NCBI RefSeq assembly: GCF_032460525.1 | Contig: NZ_CP135963.1 | Coordinates: forward strand, 1,178,001 to 1,242,000 | DNA: 64,000 nt | From: Geodermatophilus sp. DSM 44513 | GTDB taxonomy: Bacteria; Actinomycetota; Actinomycetes; Mycobacteriales; Geodermatophilaceae | Reading direction: 5' to 3' | Shown here: positions 24,045-33,956 of the stretch, piece after piece | Numbering within the stretch: position 1 is the first letter of the stretch | Layout: every line of letters starts with the position of its first letter | The notes under the pieces: model-generated | What the model saw: only the letters and a program-made list of their open reading frames with translations | Databases searched by the model: none | Told to the model about the DNA's origin: nothing | Position numbers and translations under genes: made by a program

Positions 24045-25240
24045 TGACCGGGCCTGCGCTGGGGCGCCCGCTCGACGCGTACGGGACGAGCCGGGTGTCC
24101 CGGCTGCGGCCCGCCACCCACCTGCTGGCGCACGCGGACCTGCACAACCACACCTGGCTGTCCGACGGCGCCGGTGACCCGGAGCTGGCCTTCAGCTCGA
24201 TGCGCCGTGCCGGCCTGGACGTGGCCGCCCTCACCGACCACGCGGTCTTCGCCGCCGGCGTCGACGACGTCTGGGACCTGCCGTGGGTGACCCGGCTCAG
24301 CGGCATCGACCGGGAGGCGTGGGCCCGGCTCGGGCGGCTGGCCGACGCGGCCGACGACCCCGGCCGGTTCGTCGCGATCCGCGGCTTCGAGTGGTCCCAC
24401 CCGCTGCTCGGCCACGTCAACGTCTGGGGCACCGAGACCTTCGTCGACCCGTTCCGCACCTTCGACACCGACCTCTCCCGGTTCTACGACTGGCTGGCGC
24501 GGACCGGGGACGGCGCCGCCGGCCGGGGGCTGGCGAGCTTCAACCACCCCGGCGGCCGCGGGAACCTGCTGGTCTTCGCGGGCTTCGAGCTGCACCCGGC
24601 CGTGGTGGGCCAGATGGCCGGGCTCGAGGTGTTCAACAAGCGCTTGGACTACCTGTACGAGGGCGTCGAGGGCGGTGACCCCTCCCCGCTCGTGCGCTGC
24701 CTGGACCAGGGCTGGCGACCCGGGCTGATCGGGGTCAGCGACGAGCACGGGACCGACTGGGGCCTGCCGGACGGCAAGGGCCGCACCGGCCTGTACGTGA
24801 CCGGGCTCAGCCGGGCGGCGGTCCGGACGGCGCTGGCCGACCGGCAGGTCTTCGCCACCCGCCTGAGGGGCCTGCGGCTGGACGCGACCCTCGACGGGCA
24901 CCCGATGGGCGGCGCGGTCCGGCTCCCCGGGCCCGCGCGGGTCCGCGTCGAGGTCGACGTCGACCGCGGGGAGCCCTGGCGCGGCCGCCCGCTGAGCCTG
25001 CAGCTGCTGACGTCGGGGGAGCGGATGCCCGCGGTGGTCGCGGCCGGGGAGTTCGCCGTCCCGGGCCCGGACGACCCCCTGCCGGCCGTCGAGGTGGAGG
25101 TGGACCCGGCGCGGACGCCCTGGCTGGTCCTGCGGGTCAGCGACCCCGCCGAGCCGGCGGACTCCCGCGCCACCGGCCCGTGGGTGCCGTGGGGCTCGGC
25201 CGTTGCCTACGCCAGCCCCTGGTGGCTGGAGGCCGGCTGA
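24044..25240 (+). CDS. PHP-domain protein
   Basis: 398 residues. AHADLHNHTWLSDGAGDPELAFSSMRRAGLDVAALTDHAVF has the HxH metal motif and the later DH pair of PHP phosphoesterases; FVAIRGFEWSHPLLGHVNVW, ASFNHPGGRG and ISDEHG-like GVSDEHGTDWG give further metal residues. The C-terminal ~130 residues are beta-rich, as in DUF3604-like proteins. Expected to be a metal-dependent phosphatase or nuclease-like hydrolase acting on an unknown phosphoester. Not linked to neighbours by overlap. Confidence 0.8.
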   Translation: MTGPALGRPLDAYGTSRVSRLRPATHLLAHADLHNHTWLSDGAGDPELAFSSMRRAGLDVAALTDHAVFAAGVDDVWDLPWVTRLSGIDREAWARLGRLADAADDPGRFVAIRGFEWSHPLLGHVNVWGTETFVDPFRTFDTDLSRFYDWLARTGDGAAGRGLASFNHPGGRGNLLVFAGFELHPAVVGQMAGLEVFNKRLDYLYEGVEGGDPSPLVRCLDQGWRPGLIGVSDEHGTDWGLPDGKGRTGLYVTGLSRAAVRTALADRQVFATRLRGLRLDATLDGHPMGGAVRLPGPARVRVEVDVDRGEPWRGRPLSLQLLTSGERMPAVVAAGEFAVPGPDDPLPAVEVEVDPARTPWLVLRVSDPAEPADSRATGPWVPWGSAVAYASPWWLEAG

Positions 25241-25270
25241 CCGCACGTCGCGGGGAGCGTCCGGCCCGGG

Positions 25271-27589
25271 TCAGTCCTGCAGGCGGACGGCGACCACGGC
25301 GACGTCGTCCTCGGCGCCCTCGGGCAGCATCCGGGCGATCAGCTCGTCGCAGGCCTCCTCCAGCGGCCGGCCCCGGACGGCGGCCAGCTCACCGGTCAGC
25401 CGCTGCACGCCGACGTCGAACACCTGGTCGCGGCGCTCGACCAGCCCGTCGGTGTAGAGCAGCAGCGTCGAGCCCGGCCGCAGGTGCACCTCGGACTCGG
25501 TCCGCCGGGCACCCGGGTCCACGCCCAGCAGCAGCTCGGCCCGGGACGGCGCGAGGGGGCGCACGCCGTCGCCGGCCCCGGCCAGCAGCGGTGGCAGGTG
25601 CCCGGCGCTGGACCAGCGCAGCCGGGTGCCACCGGAGGACGGGTCGGGGGTCAGCCGCCCGACGAGGACGGTCGCCATGGACTCCAGCCCCAGACCGGCC
25701 ACCGCGGAGTCCAGCCGGCGCAGCACGGCGGCGGGACCGTCGGCGCTGTCGTAGGCGATGCCGCGCAGCAGCCCGCGCAGCTGGGCCATGTCGGCGGCGG
25801 CGGCGGTGTCGTGGCCGACGACGTCGCCGATGACGACCACGGTGGACCCGTCGGGCTGCTCGAACACGTCGTACCAGTCGCCGCCCACCTGGGCCTCACG
25901 CGCCGCCGGCACGTAGCGGACCGCCACCTGCAGCCCGGCCGGGACCGGCGGGTCGGTCAGCATGGAGCGCTGCAGCGTCTCCGCGGCCCGCACGATGCTG
26001 CGGCTGCGGGCGTACAGCGCCTCCAGCAGGTGCGTGCGCAGTTCGGCCACCTCGGCCAGCTCCTGCGGCGTCCAGGGCTGGGACCGGTCGCGGACGGTCT
26101 CCCGCCAGCGGTCGAAGCTCTTGCGCGGGCTCAGCCGCACGGAGTCGCCCTCGGCCTCGGCGATCGCCTTGTTGTGCGGGTCGCCGCCCCAGTCCACCGA
26201 GCGCAGCGACTCGGTGCGGTGCCAGAGCACGAACTGGCCGTCCGGCAGGGGTAGCACGAGCACCCCGCGCACCGGGCCGAGGGTCGCCGCGAGGTCCGGG
26301 GCGTCGCGGAGCACGGAGTCGGAGGCCACGACGTCCTCGTACCGGGTGGCCGCCCAGGCGAGGACCGCCTCGGCGGCGCCCTCGGGCAGGGCCTCGCCGC
26401 GGGCCACGCGGTGGCCCTGCAGGTGGACGACGACGCCGTCGGCGGGCAGCAGGTCCAGCAGGTCCGGCGAGCCGAGCAGGGTGTCGGCCAGCGGGCGGTC
26501 CTCGTCGAGGGTGGCGGTGGCCAGCCAGGCCAGGGTGGAGCGCACCTGCAGCGCGCGGTGCACCTCCTCCTCCTCGGCGCGGTCGACCAGCCGCAGCGAC
26601 AGCGTCGAGCCGAGGAACTCCGCGGCGGCCCGGGTGGCGTAGGGCGGGGCGTGCGGCCCGGAGTAGTGGTGGCAGGCGATCAGCCCCCACAGCCGGTCGT
26701 CGCGCAGCAGCGAGATGGACATCGAGGCGCGCACGCCCATGTTCTGCAGGTACTCCACGTGCACCGGCGAGACGCTGCGCAGCGTGGAGTAGGTGAGGTC
26801 CAGCGGCTCCCCGGTCGAGGACACCAGCACCGGGTGCAGCGGCACCGGGCGGTAGTCGACGTCGGAGATCAGCCGCAGCCAGTTCTTCTCGTACAGCGCC
26901 CGCGCCTGCACGGGGATGTCGCTGGCCGGGAAGTGCAGGCCGAGCCAGGTGTTGAGCCCCGGCGCCCGGGCCTCGGCGACCACCTGGCCGTGGTAGTCCG
27001 CGTCGTAGCGGTAGACCATCACCCGGTCGAAGCCGGTCAGCTCCCGTACCGCCTGCGCGGTGGTGTCGTAGAGCTCCTGCAGCGAGGTGGCGCGGTTGAG
27101 CTCGCCGACCGTGCGGCGCACCGCCTGGTAGGTGTTCGGGAAGGAGAACGGGCGCGGGCCGTGGGACGGCTCCAGCTCGACGACCAGCATCGTCGCCGGC
27201 GCCGTGCCGCCGTCCTGCCCGTCGACCACGGTGCGGTGCAGCAGCGCGTCCACCGGCACCGGGCTGCCCCCGACGTCCAGGGTGACCTCCACCGGGTTGC
27301 GCTCCCGGAGGTCGCCGAAGCCGCTCGCCGAGCGGGCCACCGCGCCGGCCGCCGCCACCCCGAGCACGTCGGGCAGCCGCCGGCCCAGCGCGTCGCCGGG
27401 TGCCACCCCGATCAGCTCGGCCAGGTTCTCCGAGACCTGCTCGACCACGAGGTCGGGCTCGCTGACGGCGAGCAGCACCCCGCGGGGCTGGATGCTGCCC
27501 GGCACGTGGATCGGCTCGCGGTCGCAGGCGGTCAGGTCGCCCGGCGTCCCGGCCCCCAGCAGCTCGACGCCCTGGCCGGCGTCGGTCAC
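25271..27589 (-). CDS. bacteriophytochrome with SpoIIE-type PP2C output
   Basis: 772 residues: PAS (~25-135), GAF (~155-320), PHY (~335-510), then PP2C/SpoIIE (~545-770). Cys22 in ACDREPIHVPGSIQPRG is the biliverdin attachment site of bacterial phytochromes; PASDIP at 221-226 and His307/308 (ACHHYS) line the chromophore pocket; SPRKSF is the PHY tongue. The output has GGDWYD, IGDVVGHD and DDVAVVAV metal Asp motifs of Ser/Thr phosphatases that act on STAS antagonists. No histidine kinase. Red/far-red light would thus control dephosphorylation. Overlaps bphO by GTGA. Confidence 0.92.
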   Translation of the reverse strand: MTDAGQGVELLGAGTPGDLTACDREPIHVPGSIQPRGVLLAVSEPDLVVEQVSENLAELIGVAPGDALGRRLPDVLGVAAAGAVARSASGFGDLRERNPVEVTLDVGGSPVPVDALLHRTVVDGQDGGTAPATMLVVELEPSHGPRPFSFPNTYQAVRRTVGELNRATSLQELYDTTAQAVRELTGFDRVMVYRYDADYHGQVVAEARAPGLNTWLGLHFPASDIPVQARALYEKNWLRLISDVDYRPVPLHPVLVSSTGEPLDLTYSTLRSVSPVHVEYLQNMGVRASMSISLLRDDRLWGLIACHHYSGPHAPPYATRAAAEFLGSTLSLRLVDRAEEEEVHRALQVRSTLAWLATATLDEDRPLADTLLGSPDLLDLLPADGVVVHLQGHRVARGEALPEGAAEAVLAWAATRYEDVVASDSVLRDAPDLAATLGPVRGVLVLPLPDGQFVLWHRTESLRSVDWGGDPHNKAIAEAEGDSVRLSPRKSFDRWRETVRDRSQPWTPQELAEVAELRTHLLEALYARSRSIVRAAETLQRSMLTDPPVPAGLQVAVRYVPAAREAQVGGDWYDVFEQPDGSTVVVIGDVVGHDTAAAADMAQLRGLLRGIAYDSADGPAAVLRRLDSAVAGLGLESMATVLVGRLTPDPSSGGTRLRWSSAGHLPPLLAGAGDGVRPLAPSRAELLLGVDPGARRTESEVHLRPGSTLLLYTDGLVERRDQVFDVGVQRLTGELAAVRGRPLEEACDELIARMLPEGAEDDVAVVAVRLQD

Positions 27590-28245
27590 GCCGCAGGCCC
27601 CGTCCCGAGGCTCGCGCCGAGCGTGCGAGGCGTGAGGAGGACGGGGTCCTTCTGCGGCGTGCACCAGCTCGCCAGGGAGCCGAAGGTCGTGCGGGCGGCC
27701 TGGACCAGGCGGGCGGCGTCGCCGCCGTCGGCGACCCGCGCCCGGGTGACCCGGCGGTAGGCGTGCCACATGGCGCCGGTCTCGGCGCCGTAGGGGGAGA
27801 AGGCGCCCAGCCGGACGCCGGGGCCCAGCGTGGGCAGGGTGGCCAGGTGGCGGGCGATGAACGTGCCGCCCAGCGTGGCGCCCTCCAGGACGTAGAGCCG
27901 GCCCAGCGCCTGGTCGGTGTCCTCCACGGCCGGCAGCTCGGGGTGGGCCGCGACGCCGGTGCCGGCACCGAGGGCCCGCAGGTCGTCGGCGAACAGGTGC
28001 GCCCGGCGACGCCGCGCCCAGGAGACCCCCGCAGCGTCCGCGGGGTGCCGGGAGGCCCAGGCGTCCAGGCCGGCCTCGGCGGCGACCCAGAAGGCGTGCA
28101 GCCGGACGAGGACGGCGACCAGCCGGTCGCGGCCCAGGTGCGGGTCCATCAGGCCGAGGGTCGACTCCACCTGCTCGTGCTCGGTGGCCGTGGCCGACCT
28201 GAGCGCCGTGAGGACGTCCGCGTCGCCCCCCGTGTCTCGAGGCAA
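27586..28245 (-). CDS. bphO: heme oxygenase (biliverdin-producing)
   Basis: 219 residues. LRSATATEHEQVESTLGLMD holds the proximal His; RLYVLEGATLGGTFIARHL is the Gly-rich distal helix. It opens heme to biliverdin, the chromophore of the phytochrome encoded next, whose start overlaps this stop. Start is TTG at 28245, eight bases after the GGAGGAG site; upstream GTG codons overlap that site. The last ~21 residues (QKDPVLLTPRTLGASLGTG) are encoded by a family A repeat and are unlikely to be part of the ancestral fold. Confidence 0.88.
   Translation of the reverse strand: MPRDTGGDADVLTALRSATATEHEQVESTLGLMDPHLGRDRLVAVLVRLHAFWVAAEAGLDAWASRHPADAAGVSWARRRRAHLFADDLRALGAGTGVAAHPELPAVEDTDQALGRLYVLEGATLGGTFIARHLATLPTLGPGVRLGAFSPYGAETGAMWHAYRRVTRARVADGGDAARLVQAARTTFGSLASWCTPQKDPVLLTPRTLGASLGTGPAA
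27594..27654 (-). repeat. family A hairpin repeat, copy 4, within the bphO coding end
   Basis: On the minus strand AGAAGGACCCCGTCC, CTCACGCCTCGCACG, CTCGGCGCGAG, GGGACGGGGCC. GGACCCCGTCC and GGGACGGGGCC are complementary arms. Unlike other copies no stop codon precedes it, so it is translated. Confidence 0.72.
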
Positions 28246-28470
28246 CGCCTCTCCTCCCACCACCGTCCTCCACCGAGGGTAGGTCACCGGTCGCGCTCCG
28301 GCGAGGCGAGGCCGGGGGCCCGCCGGGACGCTCCCCGGCCCCTCCGTCCGGTACGGCGGGCGGGTCACGGGTACAGCAGGACGAGGGAGACCGTTCCTCC
28401 GTCGCTGGTGGTGGCGACCGCGGCTGCCTAGCGTCGGGGGCGTCCGGTACCCGGCGGCGGAGGTGGCGCG

Positions 28471-29406
28471 TTGTTGTCCCAGAAGACCCTGCTGCTCGGC
28501 GCCTCCCGGCGTCCGGAGCTGCGCCGGCTGGTCACCGGCACCCCGGCCACCCGGCGGGTCGTCGACCGCTTCGTCGCCGGCGAGACGCTCGACGAGGCGC
28601 TGGCCGTCGTCCGCTCGCTGACTGGTCAGGGCATCGCGGTGACCCTGGACCACCTCGGCGAGGGCGTCACCGACCGCGGGGAGGCCGAGCGGTCCCGGGA
28701 CGCCTACCTGGCGCTGCTCGACGGGCTGGCGCCGCTGCGCCTGGGCCGCGCCGCGGAGGTGTCGGTGAAACTGTCGGCGTTCGGCCAGGCGCTGCCCGGC
28801 GGCGGCACCGACCTGGCGCTGGAGCTGGTCCGCCCCGTCGTCGAGGCGGCCACGGCGATCGGCACCACGGTCACCCTGGACATGGAGGAGTCCGCGACGG
28901 TGGACTCCACCCTCGGCGTCCTGGCCGAGCTGCGCCGCGACCACCTCGGCACCGGCGCGGTGCTGCAGGCGATGCTGCACCGCACGCTCGCGGACGCCGA
29001 GGCGCTCGCCGTCCCCGGGTCGCGGGTGCGACTGGTCAAGGGCGCCTACGACGAGCCGTCGTCGGTCGCGTTCCGGTCCCGCGACGACGTGGACGCCGCC
29101 TACGCCCGCTGCCTGGGCGTCCTGATGAGAGGGCCGGGGCGCCCGATGGTCGGCACCCACGACCCGCGGCTGCTCTCGGTCGCCCGCCGGCTGGCCGACG
29201 AGCAGGGCCGGGCGCCGGACTCCTGGGAGGTGCAGATGTTGCACGGCATCCGGGTCGACGAGCAGCGCCGGCTGGCCGCCGAGGGTGTCTGCGTGCGCGC
29301 ATACGTGCCCTACGGTGCGGACTGGTACGGCTACTTCATGCGCCGCCTGGCCGAGCGCCCCGCAAACCTGCGCTTCTTCCTGCGCTCCCTGGCCACCACC
29401 ACCTGA
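28471..29406 (+). CDS. putB: proline dehydrogenase
   Basis: 311 residues, TIM-barrel PRODH. VSVKLSAFGQ, TVTLDMEESATVDSTL, RLVKGAYDEPSSVAF and the C-terminal AYVPYGADWYGYFMRRLAERPANLRFFLR are the FAD- and proline-binding motifs. It oxidises proline to P5C, passing electrons to the quinone pool. The start is TTG at 28471 (a second TTG follows directly) after GGAGG. The P5C dehydrogenase gene lies 78 bases downstream in the same direction, with a family B palindrome between. Confidence 0.93.
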   Translation: MLSQKTLLLGASRRPELRRLVTGTPATRRVVDRFVAGETLDEALAVVRSLTGQGIAVTLDHLGEGVTDRGEAERSRDAYLALLDGLAPLRLGRAAEVSVKLSAFGQALPGGGTDLALELVRPVVEAATAIGTTVTLDMEESATVDSTLGVLAELRRDHLGTGAVLQAMLHRTLADAEALAVPGSRVRLVKGAYDEPSSVAFRSRDDVDAAYARCLGVLMRGPGRPMVGTHDPRLLSVARRLADEQGRAPDSWEVQMLHGIRVDEQRRLAAEGVCVRAYVPYGADWYGYFMRRLAERPANLRFFLRSLATTT

Positions 29407-29423
29407 CCCCGCCCCGGCCCCGG

Positions 29424-29449
29424 CCCGCCGATATCGCGATAATGGCGGG
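29424..29449. repeat. family B palindrome, copy 2
   Basis: CCCGCC and GGCGGG arms flank GATATCGCGATAAT; the 20-bp core is GCCGATATCGCGATAATGGC. It sits between putB and pruA and could be a weak hairpin or a protein site. Confidence 0.68.
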
Positions 29450-29483
29450 TCACGGGGTACGGGTCCCGGAGAGGAGAACCCCG

Positions 29484-31109
<1,626 letters not shown>

Positions 31110-31114
31110 CGCCC

Positions 31115-31181
31115 TGGAACGGCCCTCCTGCAGGGGCCCGCCGCGAGCGTGCGAGTGGTGGGGGGCAGGAGGGTCTTTCTG
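31115..31181 (-). repeat. family A hairpin repeat, copy 5
   Basis: On the minus strand it follows the lrp stop: CAGAAAGACCCTCCTGC, CCCCCACCACTCGCACG, CTCGCGGCGGG, CCTGCAGGAGGGCCGTTCCAG. CCTCCTGC pairs with GCAGGAGG. It lies between convergent pruA and lrp. Confidence 0.75.
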
Positions 31182-31658
31182 TCAGGAGCGAGGGCGGTCG
31201 ATGAGGCGGGACAGCACGATGACGCTCTCGGTGTGGTCGACGTTGGGCTCCTCGCGGATGCGCTCCATGGCCTGCTCCAGGTGCCGGACGTCGGAGGCCA
31301 GGACGTGCACCAGGGCGTCCGCGGAGCCCGAGACGGTGCAGGCCCCCACCACCTCCGGGACGTCGGTCAGCGTGCGCCGCAGCTCGGCCGGGGAGACCGT
31401 GCCCTTGCAGTAGATCTCCACGTAGGCCTCGGTCTGCCAGCCGAGCACCGCCGGGTCGACCAGGGTGGTGAACCCGCGGATGGCGCCCGAGGCCACCAGC
31501 CGGTCCACCCGCCGCTTCACCGCGGGGGCCGACAGGCTCACCTCCGCGCCGATCTCGGCGAAGGTCGCGCGGGCGTCCCGCTGCAGGCAGGACAGGATGC
31601 TGCGGTCCAGGTCGTCCACTCCGAGCCCTCTCTGCAACGGATGAGGTGTCTCGGCCAT
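31182..31658 (-). CDS. Lrp/AsnC-family regulator
   Basis: 158 residues. HTH: VDDLDRSILSCLQRDARATFAEIGAEVSLSAPAVKRRVDRLVASGAIRGFTTLVDP, followed by the RAM ligand domain (VEIYCKGTV ... VVGACTVSGSADALVHVLASD). It is divergent from the amidinotransferase-fold/ornithine aminotransferase pair, so it probably senses arginine, ornithine or a related amino acid and controls them. Two GCAACGGAT repeats 31 bases apart flank its ATG and may be its own sites. Confidence 0.87.
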   Translation of the reverse strand: MAETPHPLQRGLGVDDLDRSILSCLQRDARATFAEIGAEVSLSAPAVKRRVDRLVASGAIRGFTTLVDPAVLGWQTEAYVEIYCKGTVSPAELRRTLTDVPEVVGACTVSGSADALVHVLASDVRHLEQAMERIREEPNVDHTESVIVLSRLIDRPRS

Positions 31659-31788
31659 GATGACGCAACGGATCAGGCCTCGGTGAGCAACAGACGTCGC
31701 TTGTCGTCGGTCCGGGGGGTGCCTACGTTCGAGCGTGTCGCCGGTGCCCGTCGGCGGCACCTGCGTCGACCCCTGGAGAGCTGCGTCC

Positions 31789-32634
31789 GTGACCGCCCCC
31801 ACCCCGTCCCCGGCTCCCCGCGAGGCCACCCCGCGCCGCTACCTGATGTGCCCGCCGGCGCACTTCGAGGTGAGCTACGCGATCAACCCGTGGATGGACC
31901 CGTCGGCCCCGGTCGACGCCGGGCTGGCGATGCGGCAGTGGGAGGAGCTGCGGCGGACCTACGAGCGGCTCGGCCACGAGGTGCACCTCATCGACCCCGA
32001 GCCCGGCCTGCCCGACATGGTGTTCGCCGCCAACGGCGGCCTCGTCGTCGAGGGCCGCGCGCTGGGCGCCCGGTTCACCCACCCCGAGCGCGGCCCGGAG
32101 GGCCCCCTCTACCAGCGGTGGTTCCAGGCCGCCGTCGACGGCGGCCGGCTCAAGGAGGCCGTCGTCCCGCGGGCCACCAACGAGGGCGAGGGCGACTTCC
32201 TCGTCGTCGGCGAACGGGTCCTCGCCGGGCACGGCTTCCGCACCGACCCGGCCGCGCACCGCGAGGTGCAGGAGCTGTTCGGCATGCCGGTGATCGGCCT
32301 GTCGCTGGTCGACCCGCGCTTCTACCACCTGGACACCGCCCTGGCCGTGCTCGGTGACGACGACGTCGCCTACTTCCCGGGCGCGTTCAGCGAGGGCAGC
32401 CGCGAGGTGCTGCGCCGGCTGTTCCCCGACGCCGTCCTCGCCTCCGCCCGGGACGCCGCTGTCCTGGGCCTCAACGCGGTCTCCGACGGGGAGACCGTGG
32501 TCCTCTCGGCACAGGCGACCGGGCTGGCCGCCCAGCTGCGGGAACGCGGCTACCGGCCGGTCGGGGTCGACCTGTCCGAGCTCCGCAAGGCAGGGGGGAG
32601 TGTCAAGTGCTGCACGTTGGAGCTCCGCGGCTGA
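31789..32634 (+). CDS. amidinotransferase-fold guanidino hydrolase, possible arginine dihydrolase (or DDAH-like)
   Basis: 281 residues of the arginine deiminase/DDAH superfamily. LMCPPAHFEVSYAINPWM at the N-terminus, PDMVFAANGGLVV (Asn82), YHLDTALAVL (His180) and the terminal SVKCCTLEL (Cys275 nucleophile) are visible. The INPWM and FxAN motifs match cyanobacterial arginine dihydrolase (ArgZ/AgrE), and the Asn82-Cys275 spacing of 193 equals that recalled for ArgZ Asn71-Cys264. Generic annotation would be dimethylargininase. The rocD gene overlapping its end favours a route from arginine to ornithine. GTG start follows GGAGAG. Confidence 0.75.
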   Translation: MTAPTPSPAPREATPRRYLMCPPAHFEVSYAINPWMDPSAPVDAGLAMRQWEELRRTYERLGHEVHLIDPEPGLPDMVFAANGGLVVEGRALGARFTHPERGPEGPLYQRWFQAAVDGGRLKEAVVPRATNEGEGDFLVVGERVLAGHGFRTDPAAHREVQELFGMPVIGLSLVDPRFYHLDTALAVLGDDDVAYFPGAFSEGSREVLRRLFPDAVLASARDAAVLGLNAVSDGETVVLSAQATGLAAQLRERGYRPVGVDLSELRKAGGSVKCCTLELRG

Positions 32635-33884
32635 GCCCGGAGAACGAGCCCCGGCCGGCCTCGCCGGCCGACCACCAGGCGCTGGTCGACCGCAGGGCGG
32701 CCCACAACTACGCGCCGCTGCCGGTGGTGGCCGCCTCGGCCGAGGGTGCCTGGGTGACCGACGTCGAGGGACGTCGCCACCTGGACTGCCTGGCCGCCTA
32801 CTCGGCGGTCAACTTCGGCCACGGCAACCCCACCGTCCTGGCCGCCGCCCGCGCCCAGCTGGAACGCCTCACGCTGATCAGCCGGGCCTTCGGCCACGAC
32901 CAGCTGGGGCCCTTCGCCGCCGAGCTGGGGGACCTCGTCGGCAAGGAGATGGTCCTGCCGATGAACACCGGCGCCGAGGCGGTGGAGTCCGGCATCAAGG
33001 TGGCCCGCAAGTGGGGCTACGAGGTCAAGGGCGTCGCACCGGACCGGGCGAACATCGTGGTCATGGCCGGCAACTTCCACGGCCGGACGACGACGGTCAT
33101 CAGCTTCTCCGACGACCCGGAGGCCCGCGCCGGCTACGGCCCCTTCACCCCCGGCTTCCGCACCGTGCCCTTCGGGGACGCCGCCGCCGTGGCCGCCGCC
33201 ATCGACGAGGACACCGTCGCCGTCCTGCTCGAGCCGGTGCAGGGCGAGGCCGGCATCATCGTGCCGCCGGCCGGCTTCCTGCCCGCCGTCCGCGAGACCT
33301 GCACCCGCGAGGGCGTGCTCATGATCGCCGACGAGGTGCAGTCCGGGCTGGCCCGCACCGGCCGCACGCTGGCGGTGCAGCACAGCGACGTGGTCGCCGA
33401 CGTCTACCTGCTGGGCAAGGCGCTCGGCGGCGGCGTGGTGCCGGTGTCCGCCGTTGTCGCGGACGCCGACGTCCTCGGCGTGCTGCGGCCCGGCCAGCAC
33501 GGGTCCACCTTCGGCGGCAACCCGCTGGCCTGCGCGGTGGGCCGGGCGGTCGTCGGCATGCTCGCCGGCGGGGAGTGGCAGGAGCGCGCCCGGCTGCTGG
33601 GCGCCCACCTCGAGGGCCGGCTGCGGCAGCTCGTCGGCTCCGGGGTCACCGCCGTGCGCTGCATCGGCCTGTGGGCCGGGGTGGACGTCGACCCGGCGAT
33701 CGGCACCGGCCGGGAGGTGTGCGTGGCGCTCGCCGAGCGCGGCGTGCTGGTCAAGGACACCCACGGGTCCACCGTCCGGCTGGCCCCGCCGCTGGTCGTC
33801 GAGCCGGCCGAGCTGGACTGGGCGGTCGACCAGCTGGCCGACGCGCTTGCCCAGCTGGCCGCCCGCCGCGGCACCACGGTCTGA
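32607..33884 (+). CDS. rocD: ornithine--oxo-acid aminotransferase
   Basis: 425 residues, class III PLP aminotransferase. YSAVNFGHGNP, LPMNTGAEAVESGIKVARKW, EPVQGEAGIIVP, ADEVQSGLARTG and the PLP Lys in YLLGKALGGGVVPVS are all present, and the NTGAEAVE/QSGL combination marks ornithine transaminases. It converts ornithine to glutamate semialdehyde, the substrate of PruA nearby. The GTG start lies 28 bases inside the upstream gene after a GGGGGGAG site, so the two are coupled. A perfect hairpin follows. Confidence 0.93.
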   Translation: MLHVGAPRLSPENEPRPASPADHQALVDRRAAHNYAPLPVVAASAEGAWVTDVEGRRHLDCLAAYSAVNFGHGNPTVLAAARAQLERLTLISRAFGHDQLGPFAAELGDLVGKEMVLPMNTGAEAVESGIKVARKWGYEVKGVAPDRANIVVMAGNFHGRTTTVISFSDDPEARAGYGPFTPGFRTVPFGDAAAVAAAIDEDTVAVLLEPVQGEAGIIVPPAGFLPAVRETCTREGVLMIADEVQSGLARTGRTLAVQHSDVVADVYLLGKALGGGVVPVSAVVADADVLGVLRPGQHGSTFGGNPLACAVGRAVVGMLAGGEWQERARLLGAHLEGRLRQLVGSGVTAVRCIGLWAGVDVDPAIGTGREVCVALAERGVLVKDTHGSTVRLAPPLVVEPAELDWAVDQLADALAQLAARRGTTV

Positions 33885-33911
33885 CCGGCCGGCGGCCACC
33901 CGGGGGGAGGT

Positions 33912-33943
33912 GGCCGGTGACCGGCCGGGGCCGGTCACCGGCC
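33912..33943. terminator. perfect bidirectional hairpin after rocD
   Basis: GGCCGGTGACCGGCC and GGCCGGTCACCGGCC, 15-bp perfect arms with a two-base loop, between the convergent rocD and secreted-protein genes. A further GGCCGGTCACC and GCCGGTCAC follow as partial direct repeats. Confidence 0.7.
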
Positions 33944-33956
33944 GGTCACCTGCCGG

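Noticed and set aside
31789-32634. Calling the amidinotransferase-fold gene ddaH outright
   Set aside because: The fold is shared with arginine deiminase and dihydrolase; INPWM/FxAN motifs and the coupled rocD argue against a plain dimethylargininase label.
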